A stretch of DNA of 64,000 nt from Enterobacter vonholyi (GTDB taxonomy: Bacteria > Pseudomonadota > Gammaproteobacteria > Enterobacterales > Enterobacteriaceae). Location: positions 124,001 to 188,000 of the forward strand of contig NZ_VTUC01000004.1 of NCBI RefSeq assembly GCF_008364555.1, read 5' to 3'. Below the pieces are notes generated by a model. It was not told where the DNA came from and searched no databases. It saw only the letters and a list, made by a program, of their open reading frames with translations. Numbering within the stretch: position 1 is the first letter of the stretch; the number at the start of each line of letters is the position of its first letter. A program made the translations under genes and the position numbers. This document shows positions 30,251-42,115 of this stretch, piece by piece.

Positions 30251-30895
30251 ATGTTGCAACCTGCTATGAAACCCGTTGAAGAACACTCGCCGAGCGATAT
30301 CATCGTCCGCATCGGCAGCCTGACGCGCATGCTGCGTGACAGCCTGCGCGAGCTGGGTCTGGATCAGGCGATTGCCGAAGCGGCGGAAGCTATTCCTGAT
30401 GCCCGCGATCGTCTGGACTATGTCGTGCAGATGACCGCTCAGGCTGCGGAACGTGCGCTGAACAGCGTTGAAGCATCACAGCCGCACCAGGATGCGATGG
30501 AAAAGGGGGCGAAAGCCCTGAGCAAACGCTGGGACGAGTGGTTTGAAAACCCTATCGAGCTGGCTGATGCCCGCGAGCTGGTAACGGATACTCGTCAGTA
30601 TCTTGGCGATGTGCCGGGCCACACCAGCTTCACCAACGCCCAGCTACTGGACATCATGATGGCGCAGGATTTCCAGGACCTGACCGGTCAGGTCATCAAG
30701 CGCATGATGGATGTTATCCAGGAGATTGAGCGCCAGCTGCTGATGGTTCTGCTGGAGAACATTCCGGAACCGGCAGCCCGTCCAAAACGCGAGAACGAAA
30801 GCCTGCTCAATGGTCCACAGCTCGACGCCACCAAGGCAGGCGTTGTGGCAAGCCAGGATCAGGTAGACGACCTGCTGGACAGCCTCGGCTTCTGA
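30251..30895 (+). CDS. cheZ: CheY-P phosphatase CheZ
   Basis: 214 residues from ATG 30251, the E. coli length; GAGG is 8 bases upstream. Upstream in-frame GTG/ATG (30242, 30245) sit on that site. A long four-helix bundle with [18 protein letters not shown] carries the catalytic Q147 and acid D143. The C-terminal helix [16 protein letters not shown] binds CheY and is the same as in E. coli. End of the tar-cheZ operon. Confidence 0.97.
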   Translation: MLQPAMKPVEEHSPSDIIVRIGSLTRMLRDSLRELGLDQAIAEAAEAIPDARDRLDYVVQMTAQAAERALNSVEASQPHQDAMEKGAKALSKRWDEWFENPIELADARELVTDTRQYLGDVPGHTSFTNAQLLDIMMAQDFQDLTGQVIKRMMDVIQEIERQLLMVLLENIPEPAARPKRENESLLNGPQLDATKAGVVASQDQVDDLLDSLGF

Positions 30896-30904
30896 TAGTC
30901 CTTT

Positions 30905-30938
30905 CCGCCTCAGGAGGTTACGCCGCCTGAGGCGGTTT
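30905..30938 (+). terminator. Terminator after cheZ (first hairpin)
   Basis: Stem CCGCCTCAGG / CCTGAGGCGG with 11-base loop, then TTT. Confidence 0.7.
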
Positions 30939-30953
30939 GCGACAAAATCACCG

Positions 30954-30980
30954 AAAAGAGCCCGAATAAACGGGCTTTTC
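30954..30980 (+). terminator. Terminator after cheZ (second hairpin)
   Basis: AGCCCG / CGGGCT with loop AATAAA flanked by AAAAG and TTTT, directly downstream of the first hairpin. The tandem arrangement separates cheZ from flhB. Confidence 0.7.
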
Positions 30981-31042
30981 CCGCCATTGGATTTCCGCTG
31001 CGCTGGCATGATACCCGTGACGTAATGGGCTGAGCATGCACT

Positions 31043-32191
31043 GTGGCAGAAGAGAACGACGACAAAACGGAAGCCCCCACACCCCACCGACTAGAAAAGG
31101 CGCGTGAGGAAGGGCAAATCCCCCGATCCCGAGAATTGACCTCCCTGCTGATCCTTATCGTAGGCGTGTGCATTATCTGGTGGGGCGGGGAGTCGCTCGC
31201 CCGCAAGCTGGCGGGAATGCTGTCAACCGGCTTGCGTTTTGACCACAGCATGGTCAACGATCCGAATCTGATCCTCAGCCAGATTATTCAACTGATTAAA
31301 GGGGCCATGGTCGCGCTGTTGCCCCTGATTACCGGGGTCGTGCTGGTCGCGCTGGTCTCGCCGGTGATGCTCGGCGGTCTGGTTTTTAGTGCCAAATCGC
31401 TGCAGCCGAAATTTTCCAAACTCAACCCGCTGCCGGGCATTGCGAAAATGTTCTCTGCTCAGACCGGGGCCGAGCTGCTCAAAGCCATTCTCAAATCGGT
31501 GCTGATGGGCAGTTCCGCGGGGTTTTACCTCTGGTACCACTGGCCGGAAATGATGCGTCTTATCAGCGAATCGCCGCTCACCGCGATGAGCAACGCGCTG
31601 AATCTGGTCGGGCTTTGCGCACTGCTGGTGGTGCTCAGCATTATCCCGATGGTGGGTTTTGACGTGATCTTCCAGCTTTATACCCACTTCAAAAAGCTGC
31701 GCATGTCACGTCAGGACATCCGTGACGAATATAAGCAGATGGAAGGTGACCCGCACGTGAAGGGGCGTATCCGCCAGATGCAGCGTGCCGCCGCCCGTCG
31801 CCGCATGATGGAGGATGTGCCGAAGGCCGACGTCATCGTCACCAACCCGACGCACTATTCCGTTGCCCTGCGCTATGACGAAAACAAAATGAGCGCGCCG
31901 AAAGTGGTGGCAAAAGGGGCAGGGCTGATCGCGCTGCGCATCCGGGAAATTGGCACGGAACACCGCGTGCCGATCCTGGAAGCCCCTCCGCTGGCGCGTG
32001 CCCTGTACCGCCATGCGGATATTGGACAACAGATCCCGGGACAACTCTACGCCGCCGTGGCGGAAGTGCTGGCCTGGGTATGGCAGTTGAAGCGCTGGCG
32101 TCTGGCCGGCGGTCAACGGCCTGTGAAACCTGAGAACCTTCCGGTGCCTGCCGCGCTGGATTTTATGAACGAGAAGGACACTGATGGCTAA
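31043..32191 (+). CDS. flhB: Flagellar export switch protein FlhB
   Basis: 382 residues, starting GTG 31043. Four membrane helices (about 30-210), then a cytoplasmic domain. The autocleavage motif NPTH lies at N268-P269 (VTNPTHYSVALRY). FlhB switches the type III export apparatus from hook to filament substrates after NP cleavage. The N-terminus DDKTEAPTPHRLEKAREEG is nearly invariant. It overlaps flhA by 8 bases. No obvious FlhDC box was identified by eye in the 60 bases upstream. Confidence 0.97.
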   Translation: MAEENDDKTEAPTPHRLEKAREEGQIPRSRELTSLLILIVGVCIIWWGGESLARKLAGMLSTGLRFDHSMVNDPNLILSQIIQLIKGAMVALLPLITGVVLVALVSPVMLGGLVFSAKSLQPKFSKLNPLPGIAKMFSAQTGAELLKAILKSVLMGSSAGFYLWYHWPEMMRLISESPLTAMSNALNLVGLCALLVVLSIIPMVGFDVIFQLYTHFKKLRMSRQDIRDEYKQMEGDPHVKGRIRQMQRAAARRRMMEDVPKADVIVTNPTHYSVALRYDENKMSAPKVVAKGAGLIALRIREIGTEHRVPILEAPPLARALYRHADIGQQIPGQLYAAVAEVLAWVWQLKRWRLAGGQRPVKPENLPVPAALDFMNEKDTDG

Positions 32192-34262
32192 TCTGGTGGC
32201 AATGTTGCGCCTGCCCGGCAACCTGAAATCGACCCAATGGCAGATTCTGGCCGGGCCGATTCTGATCCTGCTAATTCTGTCGATGATGGTACTGCCGCTT
32301 CCGGCGTTCATCCTCGATCTGCTTTTCACTTTCAATATTGCGCTCTCCATTATGGTGCTGCTGGTGGCGATGTTCACCCAGCGTACTCTGGAGTTCGCCG
32401 CGTTCCCGACCATTCTGCTGTTTACCACCCTGCTGCGACTGGCGCTGAACGTGGCGTCCACGCGTATCATCCTGATGGAAGGTCACACCGGGGCGGCAGC
32501 TGCAGGTAAAGTGGTGGAGGCGTTCGGCCACTTCCTGGTGGGTGGCAATTTCGCTATCGGTATCGTGGTGTTCGTCATCCTCGTGATCATCAACTTTATG
32601 GTCATCACCAAAGGTGCAGGGCGTATTGCGGAAGTGGGCGCGCGCTTTGTGCTCGACGGAATGCCGGGCAAGCAGATGGCGATCGACGCCGACCTGAATG
32701 CCGGTCTTATCGCCGAAGATGAAGCCAAAAAACGCCGTGCGGAGGTGACGCAGGAGGCGGACTTCTACGGCTCAATGGACGGTGCGAGTAAGTTTGTGCG
32801 CGGTGACGCCATCGCGGGCATTCTGATCATGGTGATTAACGTGGTCGGCGGCCTGCTGGTGGGCGTGCTGCAGCATGGGATGGACATGGGCCACGCGGCG
32901 GAAAGCTATACGCTGCTGACTATCGGTGACGGTCTGGTCGCGCAGATCCCGGCGCTGGTTATCTCCACTGCGGCGGGTGTGATTGTGACCCGCGTGAGCA
33001 CCGATCAGGACGTTGGCGAGCAGATGGTGGGCCAGCTGTTCAGCAACCCGCGCGTGATGCTGCTGGCCGCTGCGGTTCTCGGGTTGCTCGGCCTGGTGCC
33101 GGGGATGCCAAACCTCGTCTTCCTGCTGTTTACGGCGGGGCTGCTGGGGCTTGCCTGGTGGATGCGTGGCCGTGAAACCAAACCGGCAGCGGAACCTGTT
33201 CAGGTCAAAATGCCGGAGAATACCCAGGCCGTCGAAGCGACCTGGAACGACGTTCAGCTGGAAGATTCCCTGGGAATGGAAGTCGGGTATCGCCTGATCC
33301 CGATGGTCGATTTCCAGCAGGACGGCGAGCTGCTCGGCCGTATCCGCAGTATCCGTAAAAAATTCGCGCAGGATATGGGCTTCCTGCCGCCGGTGGTACA
33401 CATCCGCGACAATATGGACCTGCCGCCCGCGCGCTATCGCATCCTGATGAAAGGTGTCGAAATTGGCAGCGGTGATGCCTATCCGGGCCGCTGGCTGGCG
33501 ATTAACCCCGGCACCGCCGCAGGCACGCTGCCGGGCGAGCAAACTATCGATCCGGCCTTTGGCCTGGCCGCTATCTGGATTGAAAGCGCCCTGAAAGAGC
33601 AGGCGCAGATCCAGGGGTATACGGTTGTTGAAGCCAGTACCGTGGTGGCGACCCATCTTAATCACCTGATTGGGCAATTCTCGGCGGAGCTGTTTGGCCG
33701 TCAGGAAGCGCAGCAGCTGCTGGACCGCGTCACGCAGGAGATGCCGAAGCTGACGGAAGATCTGGTCCCGGGCGTGCTGACCTTAACCACGCTGCACAAG
33801 GTGCTGCAAAACCTGCTCGACGAGAAGGTGCCGATCCGCGATATGCGCACCATTCTGGAAACCCTTGCCGAACACGCGCCGATACAAAGCGATCCGCACG
33901 AGCTGACGGCGGTGGTGCGCGTGGCGCTGGGACGCGCCATTACCCAGCAGTGGTTCCCGGGAACCGGGGAAGTGCAGGTGATCGGACTCGATACGCCGCT
34001 TGAGCGTCTGCTGCTGCAGGCTCTGCAGGGCGGAGGCGGTCTGGAGCCGGGCCTGGCGGACCGTCTGCTTGCGCAAACGCAGGAGGCGCTGGCGCGTCAG
34101 GAGATGCTCGGCGCGCCGCCGGTGCTGTTGGTGAACCACGCGCTGCGTCCGCTGCTGTCCCGCTTCCTGCGTCGTAGCCTGAACCAGCTGGTCGTGCTGT
34201 CGAATCTGGAGCTGTCGGATAACCGTCATATCCGCATGACCGCGACGATTGGAGGAAAATAA
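32184..34262 (+). CDS. flhA: Flagellar export gate protein FlhA
   Basis: 692 residues, E. coli length. Eight membrane helices in the first 330 residues, including the FHIPEP-family signature region (LLRLALNVASTRIIL near 80) and conserved GRIAEVGARFVLDGMPGKQMAID (about 150). The C-terminal cytoplasmic domain forms the nonameric ring that receives chaperone-substrate complexes. Its stop overlaps the flhE start (TAATG). Confidence 0.98.
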   Translation: MANLVAMLRLPGNLKSTQWQILAGPILILLILSMMVLPLPAFILDLLFTFNIALSIMVLLVAMFTQRTLEFAAFPTILLFTTLLRLALNVASTRIILMEGHTGAAAAGKVVEAFGHFLVGGNFAIGIVVFVILVIINFMVITKGAGRIAEVGARFVLDGMPGKQMAIDADLNAGLIAEDEAKKRRAEVTQEADFYGSMDGASKFVRGDAIAGILIMVINVVGGLLVGVLQHGMDMGHAAESYTLLTIGDGLVAQIPALVISTAAGVIVTRVSTDQDVGEQMVGQLFSNPRVMLLAAAVLGLLGLVPGMPNLVFLLFTAGLLGLAWWMRGRETKPAAEPVQVKMPENTQAVEATWNDVQLEDSLGMEVGYRLIPMVDFQQDGELLGRIRSIRKKFAQDMGFLPPVVHIRDNMDLPPARYRILMKGVEIGSGDAYPGRWLAINPGTAAGTLPGEQTIDPAFGLAAIWIESALKEQAQIQGYTVVEASTVVATHLNHLIGQFSAELFGRQEAQQLLDRVTQEMPKLTEDLVPGVLTLTTLHKVLQNLLDEKVPIRDMRTILETLAEHAPIQSDPHELTAVVRVALGRAITQQWFPGTGEVQVIGLDTPLERLLLQALQGGGGLEPGLADRLLAQTQEALARQEMLGAPPVLLVNHALRPLLSRFLRRSLNQLVVLSNLELSDNRHIRMTATIGGK

Positions 34263-34654
34263 TGCGTAAATGGCTTTGGATGTTGCTCTTCCCGCTGGCG
34301 GCGCAGGCTGCCGGGGGGGGCACCTGGCAGGCGAGCAGCATGGGGGTGACCCTCAGCAATCGCGGTGTTGCTATGTCGTCTAACCCGCTGGCGCCTTCAG
34401 AAGAGGTCTCCGGTCAGATGGGCCTTGTGGTCTGGAACTATCGGCTGATTGGCCCTACGCCAGCGGGCTTGCGGGTGCGCCTCTGCTCTCAGACGCGCTG
34501 TACCGAAATCGACGGCGAAAATGGGACAACGCAGGCGTTCAACGGCGTACCGGCTATTGAACCTTTGCGTTTCATCTGGGAAGTGCCGGGTGGGGGGCGT
34601 TTGATTCCGGCGCTGAAGGTGCAAAGCAATTCCGTCATCGTGAACTATCGCTGA
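34262..34654 (+). CDS. flhE: Flagellar protein FlhE
   Basis: 130 residues, E. coli length. A signal peptide (MRKWLWMLLFPLAAQA) indicates periplasmic location. Two cysteines (C80 and C85, RLCSQTRC) may form a disulfide. In Salmonella and E. coli FlhE prevents proton leak through the flagellar export apparatus. Last gene of flhBAE; start coupled to flhA. Confidence 0.95.
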   Translation: MRKWLWMLLFPLAAQAAGGGTWQASSMGVTLSNRGVAMSSNPLAPSEEVSGQMGLVVWNYRLIGPTPAGLRVRLCSQTRCTEIDGENGTTQAFNGVPAIEPLRFIWEVPGGGRLIPALKVQSNSVIVNYR

Positions 34655-34681
34655 CGGTTGGATTACCAGGACTGCAAAAAC

Positions 34682-34707
34682 AAAACCCGGCGATTGCCGG
34701 GTTTTTT
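34682..34707. terminator. Bidirectional terminator between flhE and argS
   Basis: AAAACCCGGC / GCCGGGTTTT with GATT loop and T-runs on both strands, between convergent genes. Confidence 0.93.
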
Positions 34708-34710
34708 GTA

Positions 34711-36444
34711 TTACATGCGTTCTACGGTTTCGATACCCAGGGTATCCAGACCCAGCTTCAGGGTCTTCGCCGTCAGCTGCGCCAGCTTCAGGCGGCTGTT
34801 GCGAACCGATTCGTTTTCCGCAGACAGAATAGGGCAGTGCTCGTAGAAGCCGGAGAACAGACCCGCCAGGTCGTACAGGTAAGCACACATTACGTGCGGC
34901 GTGCCGTCACGCGCGACAACCGTCAGCGTCTCTTCGAACTGCAGCAGACGCGCCGCCAGCTGTGCTTCACGATCTTCGGTGATGGTCACGGCGGCATTCG
35001 CCAGCACGCTTTCGTCGATATTGGCTTTACGGAATACCGAGAGCACGCGGGTATAGGCGTACTGCATGTATGGCGCCGTGTTACCTTCAAACGCCAGCAT
35101 GTTATCCCAGTCGAAGATATAGTCGGTGGTACGGTTTTTGGAGAGATCCGCGTATTTCACCGCACCGATACCCACGGCGTTGGCCAGTTTTTCCAGCTCG
35201 TCGGCCGGCATGTCCGGGTTCTTCTCGGCCACCAGACGACGGGCGCGTTCCAGCGCTTCGTCCAGCAGGTCGGACAGCTTCACCGTACCGCCCGCACGGG
35301 TTTTGAACGGCTTGCCGTCTTTACCCAGCATCATGCCGAACATGTGGTGTTCCAGCGGAACGCTGTCCGGCACGTAACCGGCTTTACGCACGATGGTCCA
35401 CGCCTGCATCAGGTGCTGGTGCTGACGGGAGTCGATGTAGTACAGCACGCGGTCGGCATGCAGCGTTTCGTAACGGTATTTCGCGCAGGCAATGTCGGTC
35501 GTGGTGTAGAGATAACCGCCATCCTTTTTCTGAATGATCACGCCCATCGGTTCACCTTCCTTGTTTTTGTACTCATCAAGGAACACAACCGTTGCGCCTT
35601 CGCTCTCCACCGCCAGGTTTTTCGATTTCAGGTCAGCCACAATGCCGGGCAGCATTGGGTTGTACAGGCTTTCACCCATTACGTCATCGCGGGTCAGGGT
35701 GACGTTCAGACGGTTATAGGTCAGCTGGTTCTGGGACATGGTGATGTCAACCAGCTTGCGCCACATTTCGAGGAAGTATTGATCGCCGCCCTGCAGTTTA
35801 ACCACGTAACTACGCGCACGTTCGGCAAAAGCTTCGTCTTCGTCGTAGTGTTTTTTGGCTTCGCGATAGAACCCTTCCAGGTCCGCCAGCGCCATTTCAC
35901 CCGCGTTTTCCTGCTGCTGTTTTTCCAGGTAAGCGATCAGCATGCCAAACTGGGTGCCCCAGTCGCCCACGTGGTTGGCGCGGATCACCTTGTGACCGAG
36001 GAACTCGAGCGTGCGCACTGCGGCATCACCGATGATGGTGGAGCGCAGGTGGCCAACGTGCATCTCTTTCGCCACGTTCGGCGCAGAATAGTCGATCACG
36101 ACGGTCTGCGCTTCCGGCTGGGACACTCCCAGACGATCGGATTTCAGCGCCGCGTCAACGTGGCTTGCCAGGAAAGCAGGCTCAAGGAAGATGTTGATAA
36201 AGCCCGGACCGGCGATTTCGGTTTTGCTGGCAATGCCGGAAAGATCCAGATGCGTCAGTACCTGCTCAGCGAGCTGTCGCGGCGGCATGCCCAGTTTTTT
36301 AGCCACTGCCATCACGCCATTAGCCTGATAGTCGCCAAACTGTACTTTTGCTGACTGACGAACCTGCGGTTCGCAATCCGCAGGGGCACCTGCGGCAATC
36401 AGTGCCTGACTGACTTTTTCGGAGAGAAGAGCCTGAATATTCAC
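34711..36444 (-). CDS. argS: Arginyl-tRNA synthetase
   Basis: 577 residues, E. coli length, class I synthetase charging tRNA-Arg. N-terminal Add-1 domain, then the HIGH-type motif as HVGH within [18 protein letters not shown] (about 122-139), Rossmann core, and a C-terminal anticodon-binding DALR domain. As in most ArgRS a canonical KMSKS is absent. Monocistronic. An open frame of 505 codons on the opposite strand is a codon-bias shadow. Confidence 0.98.
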   Translation of the reverse strand: MNIQALLSEKVSQALIAAGAPADCEPQVRQSAKVQFGDYQANGVMAVAKKLGMPPRQLAEQVLTHLDLSGIASKTEIAGPGFINIFLEPAFLASHVDAALKSDRLGVSQPEAQTVVIDYSAPNVAKEMHVGHLRSTIIGDAAVRTLEFLGHKVIRANHVGDWGTQFGMLIAYLEKQQQENAGEMALADLEGFYREAKKHYDEDEAFAERARSYVVKLQGGDQYFLEMWRKLVDITMSQNQLTYNRLNVTLTRDDVMGESLYNPMLPGIVADLKSKNLAVESEGATVVFLDEYKNKEGEPMGVIIQKKDGGYLYTTTDIACAKYRYETLHADRVLYYIDSRQHQHLMQAWTIVRKAGYVPDSVPLEHHMFGMMLGKDGKPFKTRAGGTVKLSDLLDEALERARRLVAEKNPDMPADELEKLANAVGIGAVKYADLSKNRTTDYIFDWDNMLAFEGNTAPYMQYAYTRVLSVFRKANIDESVLANAAVTITEDREAQLAARLLQFEETLTVVARDGTPHVMCAYLYDLAGLFSGFYEHCPILSAENESVRNSRLKLAQLTAKTLKLGLDTLGIETVERM

Positions 36445-36683
36445 CTGGATACCTTACGTTTTTGATGCGGGCTTACAACCGCCCGCGCCAGTTAAAGAAT
36501 TTAGGGCGGGAGTATACTGCAAATGCCTTCTGACGTCAGCAGTGCGGGGCCTGAAGATTGCTCAGAATCCAGGCAGTGAAGGTGTGCATAATCATGCAGT
36601 CGCAAAAAGCCGGTTTCTGAGGTTGGTCAAAACAGGGCAACAGAGTAAATTAGCGGCTTTGCGACATGAAAAGAGAATGACTT

Positions 36684-37244
36684 ATGGCGAACTGGCAATC
36701 CATTGACGAACTGCATGATATTTCCGCAGATTTACCGCGCTTCACCCAGGCGTTCACAGAACTTGCCACCCGTCTGGGTCTGGATATTGCGCCGCTTGAG
36801 GCCGATCACATCTCTTTGCGCTGTCATCAGAATGCCACCGCCGAGCGCTGGCGTCGCGGGTTCGAACAGTGCGGCGAGTTACTGTCCGAGAATATCATTA
36901 ATAGCCGCCCCATCTGCCTGTTCAAACTGCATGAGCCGGTGAACGTGGCGCACTGGCAGTTCAGCGTGGTTGAACTGCCGTGGCCAGGCGAGAAACGCTA
37001 TCCGCACGAAGGCTGGGAACATATCGAGATTGTCCTGCCGGGTGAGCCGGAGACGTTAAACGCGCGCGCGCTGGCCCTGTTAGCGGACGAAGGCTTAAGC
37101 CAGCCGGGAATTTTTGTGAAGACCAGTTCTCCCAAAGGCGAGCGCGAGCGGTTACCTAACCCGACGCTGGCCGTTACTGACGGACAGGTTACGGTGAAGT
37201 TTCATCCGTGGACCATTGAGCAGATCGTTGCCAGTGAAGCATAA
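36684..37244 (+). CDS. yecM: YecM family metal-dependent protein of unknown function
   Basis: 186 residues (188 in E. coli). VOC/glyoxalase-like fold of the YecM family; histidines and acids such as ADHISLRCH (about 40-48), EGWEHIEIV (about 110) and KFHPW mark a putative metal site. No activity is known. Divergent from argS, AAGAGAATG before the start. It is followed by cutC after 78 bases. Confidence 0.9.
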   Translation: MANWQSIDELHDISADLPRFTQAFTELATRLGLDIAPLEADHISLRCHQNATAERWRRGFEQCGELLSENIINSRPICLFKLHEPVNVAHWQFSVVELPWPGEKRYPHEGWEHIEIVLPGEPETLNARALALLADEGLSQPGIFVKTSSPKGERERLPNPTLAVTDGQVTVKFHPWTIEQIVASEA

Positions 37245-37322
37245 GAGATGTGAGTTCACGCCGGGACCGAAAACGAACGGCGTGTCATGATGTTTCGCTT
37301 AGTGGAATTTCAGGAGGATTAA

Positions 37323-38066
37323 ATGGCGCTGCTGGAGATTTGTTGTTACAGCGTGGAGTGTGCCGTGACCGCGCAAAAGCACGGGGCTGACCGCATTGAA
37401 CTGTGCGCGGCACCCAAGGAGGGCGGGTTGACGCCGTCTTACGGCGTGTTGAAGTCAGCCCGTCAGGCCGTCACTATTCCCGTTCACCCAATTATTCGTC
37501 CGCGCGGCGGTGATTTTTGTTACACGGCGGGCGAGTTCAGTGCCATGCTTGATGATATCGCCCTCGTTCGGGACCTGGGGTTTCCAGGGCTGGTGACCGG
37601 GCTGCTGGATGAAGACGGCAATATCGATATACCGCGTATGCGTCAGATTATGAGCGCCGCGCAGGGGATGGCCGTCACTTTTCATCGCGCATTTGATATG
37701 TGTAAAGATCCGCTTCAGGCCTTTGAAACGCTTGGAGAACTTGGCGTGGCGCGCATCCTGACATCGGGTCAGCAGGCGTCAGCTGAAAAAGGACTGCAAT
37801 TAATTACGGAACTAAAAGCACATTCTGGTGTTCCAATAATAATGGCGGGTGCGGGAGTCCGCGCCAGCAATCTGGAACGGTTTTTAAACGCCGGGGTAGA
37901 AGAGCTGCACAGCTCCGCGGGGAAATGGATACCTTCGCCCATGCGTTATCGCAATACAGGATTGTCAATGTCGACGGATGCTGAAGCGGATGAGTATTCA
38001 CGCTATGGCGTAGAGGGAGAGTCGGTTGCGGAAATGAAGTCGCTGATTGAGCGCCATCACGTGTAG
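37323..38066 (+). CDS. cutC: CutC family protein
   Basis: 247 residues, TIM-barrel CutC family ([24 protein letters not shown] at the N-terminus; [13 protein letters not shown] near 60; ITFHRAF-type [10 protein letters not shown] near 118; SSGQ-type ILTSGQ near 145). Historically linked to copper tolerance in E. coli, though later work attributes that phenotype to nearby regulatory RNA effects, so biochemical role is unsettled. AGGAGG is 5 bases before ATG. In E. coli torYZ lie between cutC and cmoB; here they do not. Confidence 0.93.
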   Translation: MALLEICCYSVECAVTAQKHGADRIELCAAPKEGGLTPSYGVLKSARQAVTIPVHPIIRPRGGDFCYTAGEFSAMLDDIALVRDLGFPGLVTGLLDEDGNIDIPRMRQIMSAAQGMAVTFHRAFDMCKDPLQAFETLGELGVARILTSGQQASAEKGLQLITELKAHSGVPIIMAGAGVRASNLERFLNAGVEELHSSAGKWIPSPMRYRNTGLSMSTDAEADEYSRYGVEGESVAEMKSLIERHHV

Positions 38067-38122
38067 CAACGTACCGATTTTTACCGCGCATCATGTCGCC
38101 CAATATGATGCTTGCTTGTACC

Positions 38123-38156
38123 AGGCCCCTGCCAATTACACAGGGGCCTTTTTTTC
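38123..38156 (+). terminator. Terminator of cutC
   Basis: AGGCCCCTG / CAGGGGCCT with a 9-base loop and seven Ts. Confidence 0.92.
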
Positions 38157-38160
38157 TCCT

Positions 38161-38225
38161 TCATATTTCAAGCCGCAGCTGCGTTGGCCGCCTTGCTGCA
38201 ACTTGAACTATTTCGGAGAAAACGT
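38161..38225. repeat. Dispersed palindromic repeat (TTCAAG...GCTGCAACTTGAA type)
   Basis: TTTCAAGCCGCAGC (38166-38179) and GCTGCAACTTGAA (38195-38207) are imperfect inverted arms around GCGTTGGCCGCC. The sequence resembles a family of intergenic repeats seen across Enterobacterales in which the arms flank a longer middle; this would be a short form. Confidence 0.5.
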
Positions 38226-38232
38226 GCTACGA

Positions 38233-38264
38233 GTAGGCCGGGTAAGGCGCAGCCGCCACCCGAC
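38233..38264. repeat. REP (palindromic unit) element
   Basis: GTAGGCCGGGTAAGGCGCAG followed by CCGCCACCCGAC is a classic enterobacterial REP palindrome, next to the cmoB stop. Confidence 0.8.
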
Positions 38265-38271
38265 TAAAAGA

Positions 38272-40419
<2,148 letters not shown>

Positions 40420-40470
40420 ACAAACTCCCTGTTTTTGGCAGATGGCACTTCACTATGATAGGGGGTGATA

Positions 40471-41289
40471 TCAGAAAAGAGAAGATTGTTGTGGGATGGA
40501 AGGGGCGCTTCCCACGGACGGCACCGCAGCCTGCAAGGCCTGCCATAGAGCATCGACCAGTTCCGGGGCCTGGGCAATATCCGGCGTGTGCAAAAAAAGA
40601 TACGGCGTGGTGGTGTGTTCCCACGCTGCCAGTTTTTCCAGCCAGACGGTGAACAGCGCCTGGTTTTGCTGCATGTTATCGCTGCCGATAAACCTGACCA
40701 TTGGGTTCTGTGCGGTCACGATGGCGTGGACCGGCACTTTCGGTTTTTTACGCTGAGCTTCAACGATGGCTTCGCTATGTGGGATAGCGCTGTGCACCGG
40801 ACGGCTATCAAGGATGACACGGTTAACGGAACGCTCAAGCAGGCCGCGATTGAGCGCTTTTTCCGCTTCGCCCTTTGCAAAAAACTCAGGATGCCTGACT
40901 TCAACGCCGTAGGTAAACTCCCGGGGCAGGGCGTCCAGAAACGTCCACAGCGCGGGCAGGTCGCGCGGGCCAAAGACGGCCGGAAGCTGCAGCCAGTACT
41001 GGCCGATGCGGTTTGCCAGAGGCGCCATCCGGGCAAAGAATTCGTCAGTCAACTCACCGCAGTTTCGCAGTGCGGCCTGGTGAGAAATGGTCGCCGGAAA
41101 CTTAAAGCAGAAGCGGAAGTCATCGGTCGTTTGTTCCCGCCAGCGCGCAACAATCTCGGCTTTCGGGAGCGCATACAGGGTGGTGTTACCCTCGACGCAG
41201 TTGAAGTGCCGGGCATATTCCTCAAGGCTGGTGATGCCAAGGCGCACCCATTTCGGGTGCGACCACTGGGGTAAACCGACATACATCAT
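40471..41289 (-). CDS. yecE: DUF72 family protein YecE
   Basis: 272 residues, TIM-barrel-like DUF72 family ([12 protein letters not shown] at the N-terminus, [15 protein letters not shown] near 30, [12 protein letters not shown] near 58, [11 protein letters not shown] near 123). Function unknown. The start overlaps the yecD stop (ATGA), suggesting coupled translation. Confidence 0.92.
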   Translation of the reverse strand: MMYVGLPQWSHPKWVRLGITSLEEYARHFNCVEGNTTLYALPKAEIVARWREQTTDDFRFCFKFPATISHQAALRNCGELTDEFFARMAPLANRIGQYWLQLPAVFGPRDLPALWTFLDALPREFTYGVEVRHPEFFAKGEAEKALNRGLLERSVNRVILDSRPVHSAIPHSEAIVEAQRKKPKVPVHAIVTAQNPMVRFIGSDNMQQNQALFTVWLEKLAAWEHTTTPYLFLHTPDIAQAPELVDALWQALQAAVPSVGSAPSIPQQSSLF

Positions 41290-41852
41290 AGCGCGCTGAC
41301 AATCTCATCCGTGCTGCGCACGCGGCCGATGCGCGGGAAGATGTGGGTCATGCTGCCCTGATGCTGTTCCGCGGAGGCCGCGCTGCAGGCATCTTCGGCG
41401 ATCACCAGGTTAAAGCCCAGCTCCCACGCGTTGCGGGCGGTCGACTCCACGCCGATATTAGTGGAAATACCGCACAGGATAATGGTGTCAATGCCGCGAC
41501 GGCGGAGCTGCAGTTCAAGATCGGTGCCGTAGAATGCGCCCCACTGACGTTTGGTCACTTCAATATCGCTGTCGCGTTTACCCAGTGAGGCCGGGTATGT
41601 CCACCAGTTTTCCGGCAGGGCGCGTGCAGGAGCCTGGGCATCAACGGGCTGTTTTAACGCTTCGGCGTAATCCGCAGACCAGCCGACGCGCACCATGACA
41701 ACAGGCGCACCGCTGGCACGACATGTTTCCGCCAGGCGAGCGGCGCGGCTGACCACATCATCCGCGGTATGCGGGCCGCCGGCGAAGGGCAGAATGCCTT
41801 CCTGTAAATCAATCACGACAAGCGCGGTTTTACTGGCATCAAGTGTTAACAT
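41286..41852 (-). CDS. yecD: Isochorismatase-family hydrolase YecD
   Basis: 188 residues from ATG 41852 (GGGAG 5 bases upstream), the E. coli length; the frame stays open upstream but lacks a site. Cysteine-hydrolase fold with the catalytic triad visible: D in VVIDLQEG (about 17), K in [12 protein letters not shown] (about 100) and C in [18 protein letters not shown] (about 134). Substrate unknown; real isochorismatases have a different partner context. Operon with yecE. Confidence 0.92.
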   Translation of the reverse strand: MLTLDASKTALVVIDLQEGILPFAGGPHTADDVVSRAARLAETCRASGAPVVMVRVGWSADYAEALKQPVDAQAPARALPENWWTYPASLGKRDSDIEVTKRQWGAFYGTDLELQLRRRGIDTIILCGISTNIGVESTARNAWELGFNLVIAEDACSAASAEQHQGSMTHIFPRIGRVRSTDEIVSAL

Positions 41853-41987
41853 CGTTACTCCCGTTAAATGAATCACTTCCGGACACCATACGACGTGATG
41901 GCCTGTTCCTGGGCGGATAATTTTGTTAATTTTTGTGAGAATGCGCAATAAGAGTGCAGCAAACGACCGCCAGGCCGTGGTTCGCTC

Positions 41988-42016
41988 TTATCGTCCGGCG
42001 GAATTTCCAGTATAAT
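41988..42016 (+). promoter_or_regulatory. Candidate aspS promoter
   Basis: A perfect -10 TATAAT at 42011-42016 with a weak -35 TTATCG 17 bases upstream, 100 bases before aspS. Confidence 0.4.
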
Positions 42017-42115
42017 AGCCGCCTTTTTTCATCCAGTTGTGACATACAGAAAGCTGCGACATAGTAGCCTGCATACCAGGCGACATTTAGCCTGCGGCTA
42101 ATTAAGGGATATCTC

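Noticed and set aside
34837-36354. 505-codon open frame opposite argS
   Set aside because: Codon-bias shadow of a high-GC3 essential gene; no start signal or family resemblance.
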